A model generated the notes under the pieces. That model made no database searches and was not told the DNA's origin. It worked only from the letters and a program-made list of their open reading frames with translations. The translations under genes and the position numbers were made by a program. Positions 12,884 through 24,299 of a DNA stretch of 62,000 nucleotides are shown here, piece after piece. Numbering within the stretch: the stretch's first letter is position 1; every line of letters begins with the position of its first letter. This DNA comes from Gnetum montanum. Taxonomy: Eukaryota > Streptophyta > Gnetopsida > Gnetales > Gnetaceae. Location: NCBI GenBank assembly GCA_015680685.1, contig MNCI01018132.1, forward strand, positions 114,574-176,573, read 5' to 3'.

Positions 12884-14155
12884 CTGACCTAGTTAACTTA
12901 GAAGAAGATGAATAATACCATGATATTATACAATATTTGTAAATTGACGAAATGCCTAGAAATACATATTATTTGTAAAAGGATGATCTTTGTAAATCTT
13001 CTAAACATTTTTTTTATTATTTATCCTAGTATTTTATGTGATGTTTCCGCATCATACATTCTTCTACATTATCTAAGCCATGATGAAATACACAACATTT
13101 TGGAAGTTTATTTTAATATATGTGGTGGTCACCTTGGCTCTTGATCTTTCATAGCTCTTATCATTTCATTAGGTTACTAGTAACCTATGATGTCTAGGAA
13201 TGTACATATGATAATGTACATATGATAGTTAAGATTTTTGATAAATGCCAACATCATTCTCTACTTAGTTATGTACTATCTTAAGAGCTTAGAACTTGTA
13301 AAATCATATGTCCATTCTAGAAGTAGAAGCTAGACCTCATAATATCTATTAATCCTCCATATTCTTATTATCATTAGTTTATCTTGATAGCTACTATAAG
13401 TGTGTTGAAGCTATTCCTTTAAAATTTGAAACTTCTAAATACATCTATTATTTTATTTTGGATCCTATAATTATCTACTTTCGTATTCCAATTTGCATTG
13501 CCACTAATAATTAATCTTACTTTAAGAGCAAAGAACTAGCCAAATTTTTTGAATAATACCAAATCATTCATTCATTCTCACCTTCATACTCCCAACAATC
13601 CAATGGTTAAGTTTAGTCAACCAATAAATATTTCATTTGTTTTCTCAAAAATATGGTTGAAAAATCCCAATGGAATTGGCATAACTAGTTATCTCATGCT
13701 CTTTAGGTCTACAATACTACCTTTTGCAATGTAACTCGTTAAACTCCATTCATGTTAACCTAGGATTAGAAGCCATGTTTCCAATGGAGCTAGATGTGTC
13801 TTATTTTTGTCCAGCCTTGAATAATTGAATGTTAGATGAAGAGAATGACTAAATGTATGACTAAATGTACTATGTTAAGTTAGAAACAGCTACAGGAAAA
13901 TGCAATCAAGTCACTATCAACATCTAAAATCATCAAGAAGCCATGTGCCATTACCATGATACCCAAGTTATCTTAGAAAAATCAAAGAAGATGAACTTAT
14001 ACTTAGGAATTTTCCTAATGCTAAGATAACCAGATAAGGTTCCCTTGATTATCCTCAAAAGGCTTGACAACATAGCATGCCACTTGGTAGAAATAGATAG
14101 GAATTAATACCTAAACCTAGTGAATGGGATATATCTTAAAAGATACTATATTTAA
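12884..14155 (+). pseudogene. integrase part of the interrupted Tat pol
   Basis: Continuation of the pol at 3620-5757 after the inserted element. It reads the integrase zinc-finger region (YLSHDEIHN, then ICGGHLGS near 13070-13140, then a decayed GYYWP-like block). The catalytic core follows (KCVEAIPLKFETSKY near 13400, SKELAKFFE near 13530, IHSFSPSYSQQSNG near 13560-13605). It closes with the C-terminal GIYLKRYYI and a stop at 14155. Integrase joins element DNA to the chromosome. The second catalytic Asp region is altered (IATNN where ISDNG is usual). Frameshifts and stops are frequent. Confidence 0.8.
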
Positions 14156-14279
14156 AAAATAAAAATAAAAATAAATATAAATATAAAATTAAAACATTAG
14201 GTTTCCTTTAACCTTCTCTCTTACTTTGCGTAGATTTTTTACATTATTTTGATCTCCGCTCTATCTTACTTTTCTTCTT

Positions 14280-14312
<33 letters not shown>

Positions 14313-15023
14313 TACAATTTTTTTCACATACGATGTTATCTATCTCCCTTGATCTCTTCTTATCTCATTTTGCTAACTTTCTTCTATAATTCATTATGGT
14401 AGGGATATTTATCAATAATCTACCTTATGTAGTGAGCAATGAGTATTCTACCATTTCAAATTTATATGAAGTTATGTTAAGTTTAAGTTGGATAAGAAGA
14501 AAATCAAATTCCTTAAGCATCGACAAATCATAAGAGTATAGAATTTGGCCATGCCCCCATTTTCTAGCATAGTACCTCACCTTAGTGTATAGAGGATGTT
14601 TCTGATTTCTTTTCTAGTTTTTATTATTTTGTTGATTTCAAAAATATATTTTCTCATCTCCTCCTTCTCATGCTTATTAATATTTTTCTAATCCCATGTT
14701 TGATCCCATTCCTTTCCCTCCCATTAGCATATTTAGTGAGAATTGAGTGACTTGTTCTATTTTAGTAAGAGTGTATTGAGAGCATATGTAAAATAGGGTG
14801 TGAACAACATAAATGGAATTCTTTCAACTATCTTGTATGTAGGATTTAACCATGTTCTACTTTTGTACCATAGCATCATCCTCATAACTTGTGTATCAAT
14901 GATATTCTAATTTACTTATTTTCTCTCTCTTCTTAATTCTAACTATTGTTTCTATAGGTATATTACTCATTCATTAGTTTTCTTCTTGATGGATCCTCAT
15001 TTAGTACCTTAGTTGAATCTATT
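14156..15023 (+). other. 3' untranslated stretch after pol
   Basis: AT-rich, with no coding domain seen. It starts with an A-rich run (AAATAAAAATAAAA type, to about 14196), then a CT/AT microsatellite, then plain sequence up to a polypurine tract. Confidence 0.5.
14281..14312. repeat. (CT)8(AT)8 compound microsatellite
   Basis: Eight CT units run directly into eight AT units. Confidence 0.9.
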
Positions 15024-15036
15024 AAGATGGGGGCAA
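15024..15036 (+). promoter_or_regulatory. polypurine tract
   Basis: AAGATGGGGGCAA followed at once by TGTTGTACCC, the usual layout of a plus-strand primer next to a 3' LTR start. It lies about 870 bp after the Tat integrase end on the same strand, so it probably belongs to that element. Confidence 0.55.
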
Positions 15037-15285
15037 TGTTGTACCCACTTTTTTGATTCTCCAAAGATCAAGACTAAGTATGATTTTGATATTGTTCTAT
15101 TTGATTTTGAGCATTAAGCTTCCTAAAGACATCATCACAAGATATATTCTCAACTCTTGAAGGTTTCTAGAAGTTGTTTGGATTCATAATTTAGCTTTTT
15201 GAATTCATTCTAGGAGATCTTGGAAAAATTTAGAATCAAAACTTTTCTAAGTATTAGAGGTAGCATGGATTTTGAATCAATCTTC
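15037..15285 (+). repeat. start of probable 3' LTR of the outer Tat element
   Basis: Begins TGTTG after the polypurine tract and is interrupted at 15286 by the chromovirus. TCTTC at 15281-15285 is the left copy of the target duplication, and the sequence should resume after 21189. No second copy of this LTR is in the window, so the call rests on context only. Confidence 0.4.
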
Positions 15286-16013
15286 TAATGAGAGGCTCCC
15301 ATGGATTCCACAATCCAATCTCTCTCAAAGTCACAAAATAGAAAATTTAAACAAGAAAAGGAAAATGAAAGCTTTATTCTTGCTCCAATGGAAAATTTAA
15401 ATATGAAAGGAAGTTCAATTCCTAAGGATAGATAAGAGATTTAATCCAACTCTCATACACTCAATCAAATCAATCACATACTCATAAGGATGATCATCAA
15501 GGCACCACGCCAAGACTCTATCTCTCTCTCTACTCCTCTCTCAACTTCCTACACACTCTCTTTCTCTCTCTAGACTCTCTTCTAACTCTCTTCATCTTCC
15601 ATTTAATTTATCATTCAAGTGAATGATTGTGAAAATACATGGAAGACATCTTTGAGAAATAGAAGAAATCTCTCCAAAGTGTAGAAGTTATAAGAGAAGA
15701 CCTCTTTGAGATGCAGAAGATGTCTAATATGCAGTGAAGGAATCTAACTATTAGTGAATATGCCTTTCCTACTAGGGTCAAAGTTAAAGATGCTTATTTT
15801 GAGGCCTAGAACCTTCAAAAACCTTCTAAAAAGTCCCCATAGCCCTCAAAACATCATAAAGTCATTGAAATGATCCCAAAAGACTCCCAAACATGCCAAA
15901 ATATTCTGAAATCATCATTAAAAAACAACATTGAAAGAAAAAAACAAAAACACACAAAAATCTATGCATAAATATATTGAGGTTTAGACATGGGCTAGCT
16001 AATGTCCTCATCA
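15286..16013 (-). repeat. inverted LTR copy of the chromovirus family
   Basis: The reverse complement aligns end to end with 20451-21184. Shared landmarks, read on this strand, are TGATGAGGACATTAGCTAGC at the inner end, the CATGTTTGGGAGTCTTTTGG block, TGATCATCCTTATGAGTATG and CCATGGGAGCCTCTCATTA at the outer end. It lacks a tandem duplication of about 60 bp that the right LTR has, and carries its own small insertions. Length is 728 bp against 734 bp. Confidence 0.85.
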
Positions 16014-17000
16014 TCTAATGATGCTTTTCTTCATGCTTCTAGTGCTAAAAATAAGTCTCAAGGCTTCAAGTTTCCTAGGAAAGGGAAAAAGGAATTTCTT
16101 TCTAAGCCTCAAAAGAAGCAAGGTAAAGGAATTGAAGTTACTCTTATAAAAGCTTTTAGACATGCTTCAAGGATGCCTCATGTTGAAGTCAAATCCTTCA
16201 ATGGAATGGAAGGAACTAAATATTTTCACTCTTGGCTAAAAATGATTAACAAGTACTTTGAACTTGAAGATGTGGAAAATCATCAGAAGCTGTCTTTTTC
16301 TAAAACCAAACTGGAAGGCATAACACTTGTATGGTGGGAGAAGGAAAGTCATTTTTACAACGTAAATAATGGTACTCTTACCAAGGATTGGTCTTTAATA
16401 TAGTTCATGCTGAAGAAAAGATTTAAGAAGACTCATCATAGATAAGAGAGCATCCAAAAATTGAAGTACCTACCTAAGGTAGGTTATAAGAGTGTGAAGG
16501 ATTACTACATGGATTTTTGTAAATCTTTATAGCTTGCAAAGGTTCATTAGGATGATTATGAACAAGCATCTAACTTTAAAAAAGGACTAAGCAGGAAGTA
16601 TCAGTAAGAGCTAACCTTCTATGAGCCCTAAAAATTGGATGATGCTTTTGAATTGGCTCTTAAGGTTGAGACAAAACTCCAAGGATACAATAGAGGTCCC
16701 AAAATTTCTAAAGGTAAGGACTCCAAAGCCCCTAAAGGTGAGAAAGGAGCTAAGGAGAATGTAAATCCCAAAGAAGACACAAAGGAGAAGTAAGAGAAGT
16801 TCAAGGAGGACCAAGATTCCAGGAAAGACTACTCCAAGAATGAAAAGGGTCAAGGAAATGGCTATGTGTCTAGACATCAATGCTTCAATTGTGGTGAAAA
16901 GGGACATAAAATATGGGATTGAAAAAAGCCAAAGATCTCCAAAAGCATGGAACTTTAGACCTTGGAAAAGCAAGAATCCTCCAATGAAGGTAATCCTTGT
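16014..17000 (+). pseudogene. chromovirus gag
   Basis: One frame can be followed throughout with about ten in-frame stops. It holds a lysine-rich N-terminus, the capsid block KYFHSWLKMINKYFELED (16210) and LEGITLVWWEKE (16315), then YKSVKDYYMDF (16485). A charged linker rich in KPKGEK-type residues and a zinc knuckle CFNCGEKGHKIWD at 16881-16919 follow; the last cysteine of the CCHC set is replaced by a stop codon. gag forms the particle and binds RNA. The true start is lost: the frame runs backwards into the inverted LTR, so the ATG at 16002 is not original. Confidence 0.85.
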
Positions 17001-17039
17001 GCACTAGTGATTTAAGATATCATTGAAATTACTTCTTGT

Positions 17040-17480
17040 ACTTTTATGAAAAATGTTAATGCTAATGAAGATCCTAGAAGAATGATGCTCTTTAGGATTT
17101 GAGCTAGGTTTCTACATACTGGTGAATTGATGGTGGAGCTCAAGAAAATGTGATTTCCTCAAAGGCTATTTCTAAGCTAGGTTTGAAGAAATTTCCACAT
17201 CCTAGGCCCTATAGAGTTGATTGGCTATCTAAGGATCATTTCCAAGAATTTAAGAAGAAATGTATTTTGTCTTTTAGAATTTGCTCTTTTCAAGACAAGG
17301 TACATCATGACATCCTTCCTATTGATTGTTCTAATTTTATTTTGGGAAGAACTTGGAACTTTGACAACAACGCTTCTTTTAGTGGTGAAAGAAATTTTTA
17401 GTCTTATCTAAGAGAAGATGGAATACATGAACTCATTCCTATGAATTGGTAGTAGTATTAGGAAAATGTTCCTATTAATT
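17040..17480 (+). pseudogene. chromovirus protease
   Basis: Aspartic protease that cleaves the polyprotein. The active-site block reads IDGGAQENVISSKAISKLGL (Asp codon at 17129), with an in-frame stop just before it. It continues to DKVHHDILPIDCSNFILGR (17297) and the flap-distal ILGRTWNFD, in which LGR is the standard second landmark of retroviral-type proteases. DGGA instead of DSGA is common in chromoviruses. Confidence 0.75.
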
Positions 17481-17759
17481 ATTCATTGATCTTAATTAAT
17501 GAGAAAGAGTACCTACAAGCACATGAAGAGGCTAGGCATGGTTTTTTCATTATGTCAACACTTGCAACAAGTGGATAGGAGCATACTAATGAACTTCCTC
17601 TAGTGGTGCAATCTTTGGCATTGGAATTTTCTAATGTTTTCAATGGAGAATTGGAAGGACTTCCATCAATGAGATCCATTCAACATCAAATAGACTTCAT
17701 GCTACAATTCCAATTGAAAGAGCCTACCACATAACTACAAATCAGAGGGAAGAATTGAG

Positions 17760-18960
17760 TAAGCAAGTGAATTAACATCTAATGTTTTTATTAAGCAATC
17801 CATCTCTCATTGTGTCATTCCATTTGTGTTAGTTATCAAGAAGGGTATTGATGAATTAAGGATGTGCTAAGATTCTAGGGCTATTAATAGTATTACTATC
17901 AAGTATAGATTTCCTATTCCTATGATGGACAATATTCTTCATGCCCTTGCAAATGATGAGATTTTTTCTAAAATTGATTTAAAAAGTGGTTATCAAATAT
18001 GGATTAGACTAGGAGGTGAATGGAAAACAAACTTTAAAATACTTGATGGCTTGTATGAGTGATTAGTCATTCCTTTTGGGCTAACCAATGCTTCAGCCAC
18101 ATTTATAAGGATGCATGAATTCCTAAAGGATTTTATTTGTAAATATTGTATTGTTTTCTTTGATACATTCTTATTTATAGTTCTAAGGAAGAGGTCCATG
18201 TACATCATTTGAGGATGATATAGTCCAATTTACAAGATTCAAAGTTGGTGATTAATGCTAGGAAATGCCACTTCATGAAGAAAGAAATTGTCTTCCTAGA
18301 TCATGTTGTCTCCAGGAACCAAGTCAAGATGGAACCAAGTAAGATAAAGGTAGTCAAGGAATGGCCTTCACCTAAGGATGTGGGAGAGGTAAGATATTTT
18401 CTTGGTTTGGCTGCCTTCTATAGGAGGTTTATTAACAATTTTAGTTCCATTGCATGCCCTATGCTTTCTTGTTTGAAGAAAAATTTAGCATTTGTGTGGG
18501 ATAATGAGAAAGAAAAATCCTTTGAAGCATTGAAAGAGAAAATTTGTAGTGCTCAAATTTTGACAATTCCAAACTTTTCAAAACTATTTGAAGTGAAAGT
18601 ATGAAAGTGGGCTTGCAATTGGAGGTGTTATTTCTTAAGGTAAGCCGATTGCATTATTTTTTGAAAAATTAAATGAATATACAAAAAATATAGTATTTAT
18701 GAAAAAGAGTTATATGTTATACTTCAAGCCATTAAACATTGGAGACATTACTTGCTAGGACTAGAGCTTTTCTTATTTACTAATCATAGAGCACTTCAAT
18801 TTTGAATTCTCAAAAGAAATTGAGTGCCAATTACATGAAATGGATAGAGAAATTGGAAGAATTTCATTTTTTTTAAAACATAGGATTGGGAAGTCTAGTA
18901 TTGTGGTTGATACTTTGTCTAGAGTTCATGTTGTTTCTTCTAATTTGAAAGTTTAAGGAT
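17760..18960 (+). pseudogene. chromovirus RT and RNase H
   Basis: RT motifs in order: [17 protein letters not shown] (17870), [11 protein letters not shown] (17960), [14 protein letters not shown] (18020), FGLTNASATF (18078) and the active site FFDT at 18156-18167, where FDD is expected, so the second Asp codon is lost. The thumb and connection follow in an open stretch of 119 codons (18245-18604) with FLGLAAFYRRFI. RNase H traces run from 18605 to 18960 with EHWRHYL-type and DTLSRV-type remnants. Residues DSRAIN and DLKSGY place it in the chromoviruses. Confidence 0.85.
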
Positions 18961-19029
18961 TTGAGTCTTTTTCATCATTATATCCTAATGATAAGGACTT
19001 TGGTGGAATTTGGAAAGAGTTATCTTCCC

Positions 19030-20110
19030 CATTATTAGAAAGGATTGATTAATGGAAAGCTTATCATGTGAAGAATGGGGTTTTGTTTAAGGATGGAAAA
19101 ATTTGTGTTCTAAAGTGTGATTTCAAGTACAAACTTCTTGAAGAGAAATACAAAAGTGACATGGCTACACATATGGGCAAGACCAAGACATTGGAATTGG
19201 TGAGCAAAAATTACATTTGGCAAGGTATGTATAGTGATGTGGTTAGATTTGTAAAAGAATGCTATACTTGTCAAAAGTTCAAAGGAGGAAAAGGTGTAGA
19301 TGGTTATTATCTACCTTTGCCAATTCCAAATGCACCTTGGAAAAATGTTTCTTTAGAATATTCTTGTGGTATTCCTAGGAAAAAATCTAGTCATGATTCT
19401 ATACTTGTTGTAGTAGATAGATTTACCAAGATGGCTTATTTTATTCCATGCAAGAAAAGTAGTGATCATTTCCATGTTGCAATTTTATTCTTTTAGCATG
19501 TTTTCAGGTTACATGATATTCCTTTAAACATTGTGAGTGATAGGGATGTCAGTTTTACTAGTCATTTTTTGAATATCACTTTGGAAATTACTTGGAACTA
19601 AGTTTTCTTTTTCATAGCCTATCACCCAAAAATTGATGGATGAACTAAATTTTTCAATAGATATATATTAAAGATATTGAGGTGTTTATGTGAGGATCAA
19701 CCTCAAAGGTGGAAAAACATGTTGGTCCATGTTAAATTTTCATATAATAATGCTTTCCATTCTAGCATTAGTAAGATTCCCTTTATGGAAAATTAGGTTT
19801 TCACCAAGAATGGTTGATGAGTTAAGAAAATTTGAAGATTGTGCCTCTTTGAGTTTAGACTTTGTTGAGAAAATGAGAGGTTTGCATTAGCAAGTTAAAT
19901 CTCACTTGGAGAAAAAGACAAAGCTTATGTCTTCCAAGACTAGTGAGGTAAAGAGGACAATTAATTTCTAAATTGGTGATTATGTTTAGATTTACTTGAG
20001 TAAATAAAGGCAAAAGAATGTGCACTTCTACAAGCTCAAGTCAAAGAGAATTGATCCATTTTAGATTAGGACCAAAATCAATCCAAATGCTTATGAGATT
20101 GAATTACCTA
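19030..20110 (+). pseudogene. chromovirus integrase
   Basis: The zinc-binding region is clear: MATHMGKTKTLELVSKNYIW with ECYTCQKFKG after it (19160-19280), the HHCC module. The core follows with VVVDRFTKMAYFIPC (19410) and NIVSDRDVSFTS (19530), which keeps its catalytic Asp. YHPKIDG follows at about 19620. The C-terminal part, with INPNAYEIELPNDLPISC and FNVSNLIPYYG (20075-20170), is the GPY/F-type tail typical of chromoviruses. A 142-codon open stretch (19068-19496) is the best preserved part. Confidence 0.85.
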
Positions 20111-20199
20111 ATGATTTGCCTATTTCTTGTGTTTTTAATGTTTCAAATTTGATCCCATACTATGGGAATGTGATTGCATCAAACTTGAGTAATAGTCTT

Positions 20200-20390
20200 G
20201 AGATCCTCAAGGATGTCCTTGAAGACTCAAACTTAGCCAAGCCATCAAGGAAAGCAATTGTGTTGCAAGCAAGGGAGGCTAGGAGCATAAGAGGTAGAAA
20301 AGTGCATGAGTACTTGGTGCATTAGAATGATGAAGGGCCTAGGAATGGAATTTTGATCCATGAGAATGATTTGGCGTTGTGGGGGCTTAA
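20200..20390 (+). pseudogene. chromodomain at the integrase C-terminus
   Basis: Translation gives EARSIRGRKVHEYLVH, then a stop where the conserved Trp codon (TGG to TAG) would sit, then NDEGPRNGILIHENDL. The spacing matches the short chromodomain that targets chromovirus integration to heterochromatin. Only this local pattern supports the call. Confidence 0.6.
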
Positions 20391-20436
20391 TGCTATCCCA
20401 AGTGTACATCCAACTTTAGAACAAGTTTAAATTCTT

Positions 20437-20450
20437 AAGGGTGGGAGAGA
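20437..20450 (+). promoter_or_regulatory. polypurine tract of the chromovirus
   Basis: AAGGGTGGGAGAGA lies directly before the 3' LTR start TGATGAAGAC. This is the expected second-strand primer. Confidence 0.8.
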
Positions 20451-21184
20451 TGATGAAGACATCACCTAGCCCATGTCTAAACCTTAAGATGTTTGTGTGT
20501 TTTTGTATTTGTCTTTTAGTGTTTTTTTAATGATGATTTCAAGATATTTTGACATGTTTGAGAGTCTTTTGGGGTCATTTTGATGACTTTAGGGTGTTCT
20601 GGGGGCTATGGGGACTTGTTGGGAGGTGTCTAGAGGTTCTAAGCCTCAAAAAAGCATCTTCAACTTTGACCCTAGTAGGAAAGACATCTTCACTACATAT
20701 TAGATATCTTTTGCACCTCAAAGACATCTTCTTTAATAACTTCTACACTTGGGGGAGATGTCTCTAGTTTCACAAAGACATATTCTCTAATAACTTTTGC
20801 ACTTGGGAGAGACATCTCATGTTTCTCAAAGATGTCTTCCATAGATTTTAATGAACATTCACTTGAATGATAAATTGGAGGGAAGGTGAAAAGAGTTAGA
20901 AGAGAATCTAGAGAGTGTAGAGAATTGGGAGATGAGTAGAGAGAGAGCTAGAGTCTTGGCATGATGCCTTGATGATCATCCTTGTGAGTGTGTGATTGCT
21001 TTGATTGAGTGTATGAGAGTTGGATCAAATCTCTTGTCTATCCTTAGGAATTTGTGCTTTCTTTTAGCTGTAATGTCTCAACTTGAGCAAGAATAAAGCT
21101 TTAATTTTCTTTTCTTGTTCAAATATGCTATTTTTGTAACGTTGAGAGAGCTTGGATTATGAAATCCATGGGAGCTCCTCATCA
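20451..21184 (+). repeat. 3' LTR of the chromovirus
   Basis: Starts TGATGAAGACATCACC, ends GGAGCTCCTCATCA, and is followed by TCTTC. It holds a tandem duplication of about 60 bp around 20720-20840 (unit containing AATAACTTYTGCACTTGGG and GAGAYRTCTC) that the inverted copy lacks. Confidence 0.9.
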
Positions 21185-22739
21185 TCTTCCATCAACACTA
21201 TAGCATAAAATGTTTTAAAAAGCTTTATAAGACTTATTTTAATGTTTAAAGATCTCTAAGGACTATTGGTATCATATCCTAGCCTTTTAACTTTAGTTTC
21301 AATAGATTTGGAAAATCTCAAGAAAATGCTAAAATTTTCTTAGTGTTGTTGATGTTATCTTTTTGAAACCTTATTGTAATTTTATTTGAATAATAGAAAT
21401 GAATTCCTAGAACTAGGATGATCCATTAACAATGATTTGGCATGCTAGACTTCTAAAAGTAGTAGATTTTTGTAGTTTTTTCTTGGACTTAGAAAATTAA
21501 CATTTTTACTAAGTTTGAAATATTGAAAAGGTCAAAATTTATCTTGAGTTCATAGTGTTTTGTAATTTTATAGGGCTATTGATGCTTCAAAACCATCATT
21601 TCAACTTATTTCAAGGTTAGTTTTGACATCCTAGGTGTTAGAGCTTTTGGCTAGGAAAATGTCAAAAACTTCTTCTATTTTCCTAGTTGACCTATCAAAT
21701 ACCATTTCACAATATTGGCAAGCCTTCTAGGATCCTTGAATTCATCACAATAAATTTTGACATTGATTTTGAGGCTAAATGAGATTCTAATAGTTCAAAA
21801 AGTATTACTTGGTGAAAAGCCCAAAATTTCACTAAGTGTCAATGACATTAACATTGATGTTAATATCAATCTTAGTGTCACCACTTTGTGGCCTTGATTG
21901 GTGACATCATATTCCTTTTCCATTAGTGCATGGCCTCATTAATAGGCTTCTTGGATGTCTTGACAATACTAAGCATGAGGTCCAAGCTAAAATAGGATGT
22001 TGGAAGCTCAAAATCCCAACTTTGTCAAAATATCAAAATTTTTTCTATGTATGGTTAATATTGATGTTCATGTCAATGCTAGAATTTTTGATGCTAGCAT
22101 CATCCAATCCATAGCATCCAAAATTATCATTGAACATATTAATCTAGTCTCCTAACTTTCTTGGAATTACCTAAGCATCATTCAACATCAATTAGGAGGT
22201 TAAATAGGATCTTAAAATTTTATCATCAATACTTTTGCAAAATTGTCAAAATTTCTCTCTAAGTGTTGGTGATGCTAATGTTGAACTTTTGGTATGTCAA
22301 AACCTTGGAAAATTAAGAATGTGGATGTGTGCTTATTGAAATATTATGGGACTTGTGAAGGAAAAGAACATAATGACAAGAAACTAGATGTCGTCATGAC
22401 GAGATTGATCAAGTTCATATCTCAAGATGAGATCTACATTATTGAAGTTCCAACTGAGACTACAAGATGTCAAGGATGCATGAATCATAAAAACCAAATG
22501 AAGATGCTTTGGTATTTTCCTAGATGTCCCAAAAGATCAAAAAATGTCCTAGAGGTGAAAGCTTAGTCTCAGGTCAAATTTTCTACAAAAATAGTAGACA
22601 TTCTAATCACTGGTGAGACATCCTAGCTAGGACATTCCAAGTGAGATGTCCCAATTTCTAGTGGGACACCCCACTTGTGTTGCACCAGAAAAATTTGGTA
22701 CCAAAAAAATCAAAGATCTCTAATGAGATTAGTTTAGTC
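21185..22739. other. continuation of the outer LTR, degenerate
   Basis: After the right TCTTC (21185-21189) the sequence should continue the interrupted outer LTR. No coding domain is recognised. 21780-22290 has repeated phrases of the type CATTGATGTTAATATCAAT and GTCAAAATTT. An open stretch at 22294-22566 (90 codons) is not recognised. 22600-22680 repeats GGGACATCCC/GTGAGATGTCCC-like half-palindromes. The end of this layer cannot be fixed; 22739 marks where similarity to the 60.6-kb segment begins. Confidence 0.35.
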
Positions 22740-23921
22740 TTAGATTCCAAGGACTTCTAAGAAAGAGAATTCAAGGCATCTTGTAAGGTTTTGTCGATCA
22801 CCTAGGGACTTGGAAAATGTAAACAGTGTAATTAAATTTAATGAAAATGTTAGATATAATCTAAGAAAAGGCACAAAATTCAAACTTGGAATAAAATTGC
22901 ACAAACAAATGAATTCCAAATTTCTATTAAAATAATAAAAATGTTGTAAGAATAGAGTTCAAAGATATACAACTCTATGCTTAGATACATAAGGAGTTAC
23001 CCGAATGATGCTTGAGGTCTAGTAAAACTAGCAAGTTATGCTTTGCAATCGATTACACAATCTAGGTGCTTCCAAGCTTTGATTTTCAAAACCTCTTGCA
23101 AGTACTTAGGTTGGATTTGCTACATTAGTTGAAAAATGGTGGGTAAATTCTTGACATTTTGCTATGGAAAAATTATTGTAAGAGTCTCTAATGCTTAGTC
23201 AATTGCTAGTTTGGAAAAATGTCTTTGTAATGTATTCAAATTTGATTTAAATAGATTGTTGATGTCTACTTTGGTGCTATAAATTTTATGCCATGATTTC
23301 TAATAGATTGATGTAATTTTTAAGTGTTATAGACCATCTATTCTAGTGTAGTTTTCCACTTATGGTATGTTTGATGATCCAAGGCCATGAAAACTATGCT
23401 CAATGCTATAAAAAGTAAGTTGACCTTGAAAATTACACTACATACACCAAAACTACATTGGCCTTGAAAAGCTACATTGGGTCTCATGAAAAATACACTT
23501 GCATTGCTATGAAAATTAAAGCCCAAAATTTTCTATGCTAACTGCAAGTGGTTCTAGAGTAGTTTTGGCTATGATCAACATAAAACCCATGAAAAACCTA
23601 AATTTGGTAGTTACCAATGCATTTTCTACCTTCCCAAGCATAAATGTAGACATGAAATAATTCTCTCCACCTAGTAAGTGAGGCTATAATAACTTATGAG
23701 ACATTTGTTATCCCCAAAAAGTTGAAATATGCAAGATTGCAACCTATGAACTACAAACCTTACATTTTACAATAAAACTCAACCTCAAGCTTAATGGTGA
23801 AGGTTACAGTGTCAAAAAGTTGCAACATAAATTTTCTTGATGGTATCTCATTAGCCCCTCTTTGTTGATGTTTTTAGGATTAACCCAAGAGACATCGATA
23901 ACCACTGTCAAAACACCATCA
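22740..23921 (-). repeat. LTR-like segment A (3' LTR of Tat1)
   Basis: Homologous to the segments at 42180-42854 and 60600-62000. Shared blocks include AAAACCCAT, TAAGTGAGGCTATAATAACTTATGAG, ACCCAAGAGACATC and, at the far left, CTTCTAAGAAAGAGAATTCAAG against CTTCACTAGAGAAATGGAATTC at 60.65 kb. On the minus strand it starts TGATGGTGTTTTG at 23921, next to the integrase tail of Tat1. The left limit is the limit of visible similarity, not a proven LTR edge. It carries several AAAACTACA / TGTAGTTTT motifs like those in the 40-kb array. Confidence 0.55.
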
Positions 23922-24299
23922 TAGGTTTATTACCAATGCTTCCTCTCCATGCTTGATTCTGTAGCTATCAAACCATGCCCAAGAGTGCTTGTGATGATGA
24001 GATAAGGTCATCATAGGATGGTATAGAACAAAGGCTATATTTTATGGCAGGGAAATGGTCATAGGGGTTAACAATGAACTCCCTACCTTGACATCATGTT
24101 TATGATACAGTAGTGACATGTTGGCTTATCAACATAGTCTTAACACTTTGTGTTCTTTAATAATGGTCATTCAGCAATGTTATTGAGAAACCATCACTTC
24201 ACTCTAAGGCTTCTTTAGCCATTAGGCTTTGGTGACTAGGAAAGGCCCCTTCTAGTTGGCTGAGAACTTGTTCACATGCTTAAGAATATTCTTAAGAAC
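23922..24299 (-). pseudogene. integrase C-terminal tail of Tat1
   Basis: Minus-strand reading from 24299 gives VNKFSAN and then KGPFLVTKA, the C-terminal integrase strand seen also in Tat2 (VDKFSAK, PFLITRAYSNGAFKIANMDG at 43105-43225). The two nucleotide sequences align over about 100 bp. It is separated from the rest of the integrase (35827 onward) by the element at 24300-35826. The part from 23922 to about 24170 is poorly readable. Confidence 0.7.

Larger units (their letters stand above)
15286..21184 (+). mobile_element. chromovirus (Ty3/gypsy) with inverted left LTR
   Basis: A 5.9-kb unit with gag, protease, RT, RNase H, integrase and chromodomain on the plus strand, a normal 3' LTR, and on the left a full-length LTR in reverse orientation. 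Perfect 5-bp duplications TCTTC flank the outer edges (15281-15285 and 21185-21189). The left LTR joins the gag coding region directly, so the PBS and leader are missing. All genes carry multiple stops. Confidence 0.8.

Noticed and set aside
16611-16973. Minus-strand 120-codon frame rich in Leu/Phe
   Set aside because: Antisense of the lysine-rich chromovirus gag linker and zinc knuckle; the sense strand holds the recognisable motifs.
22294-22566. Plus-strand 90-codon frame with several Cys/His
   Set aside because: The Cys/His spacing does not fit a known finger, and there is no neighbouring domain; left as unrecognised.
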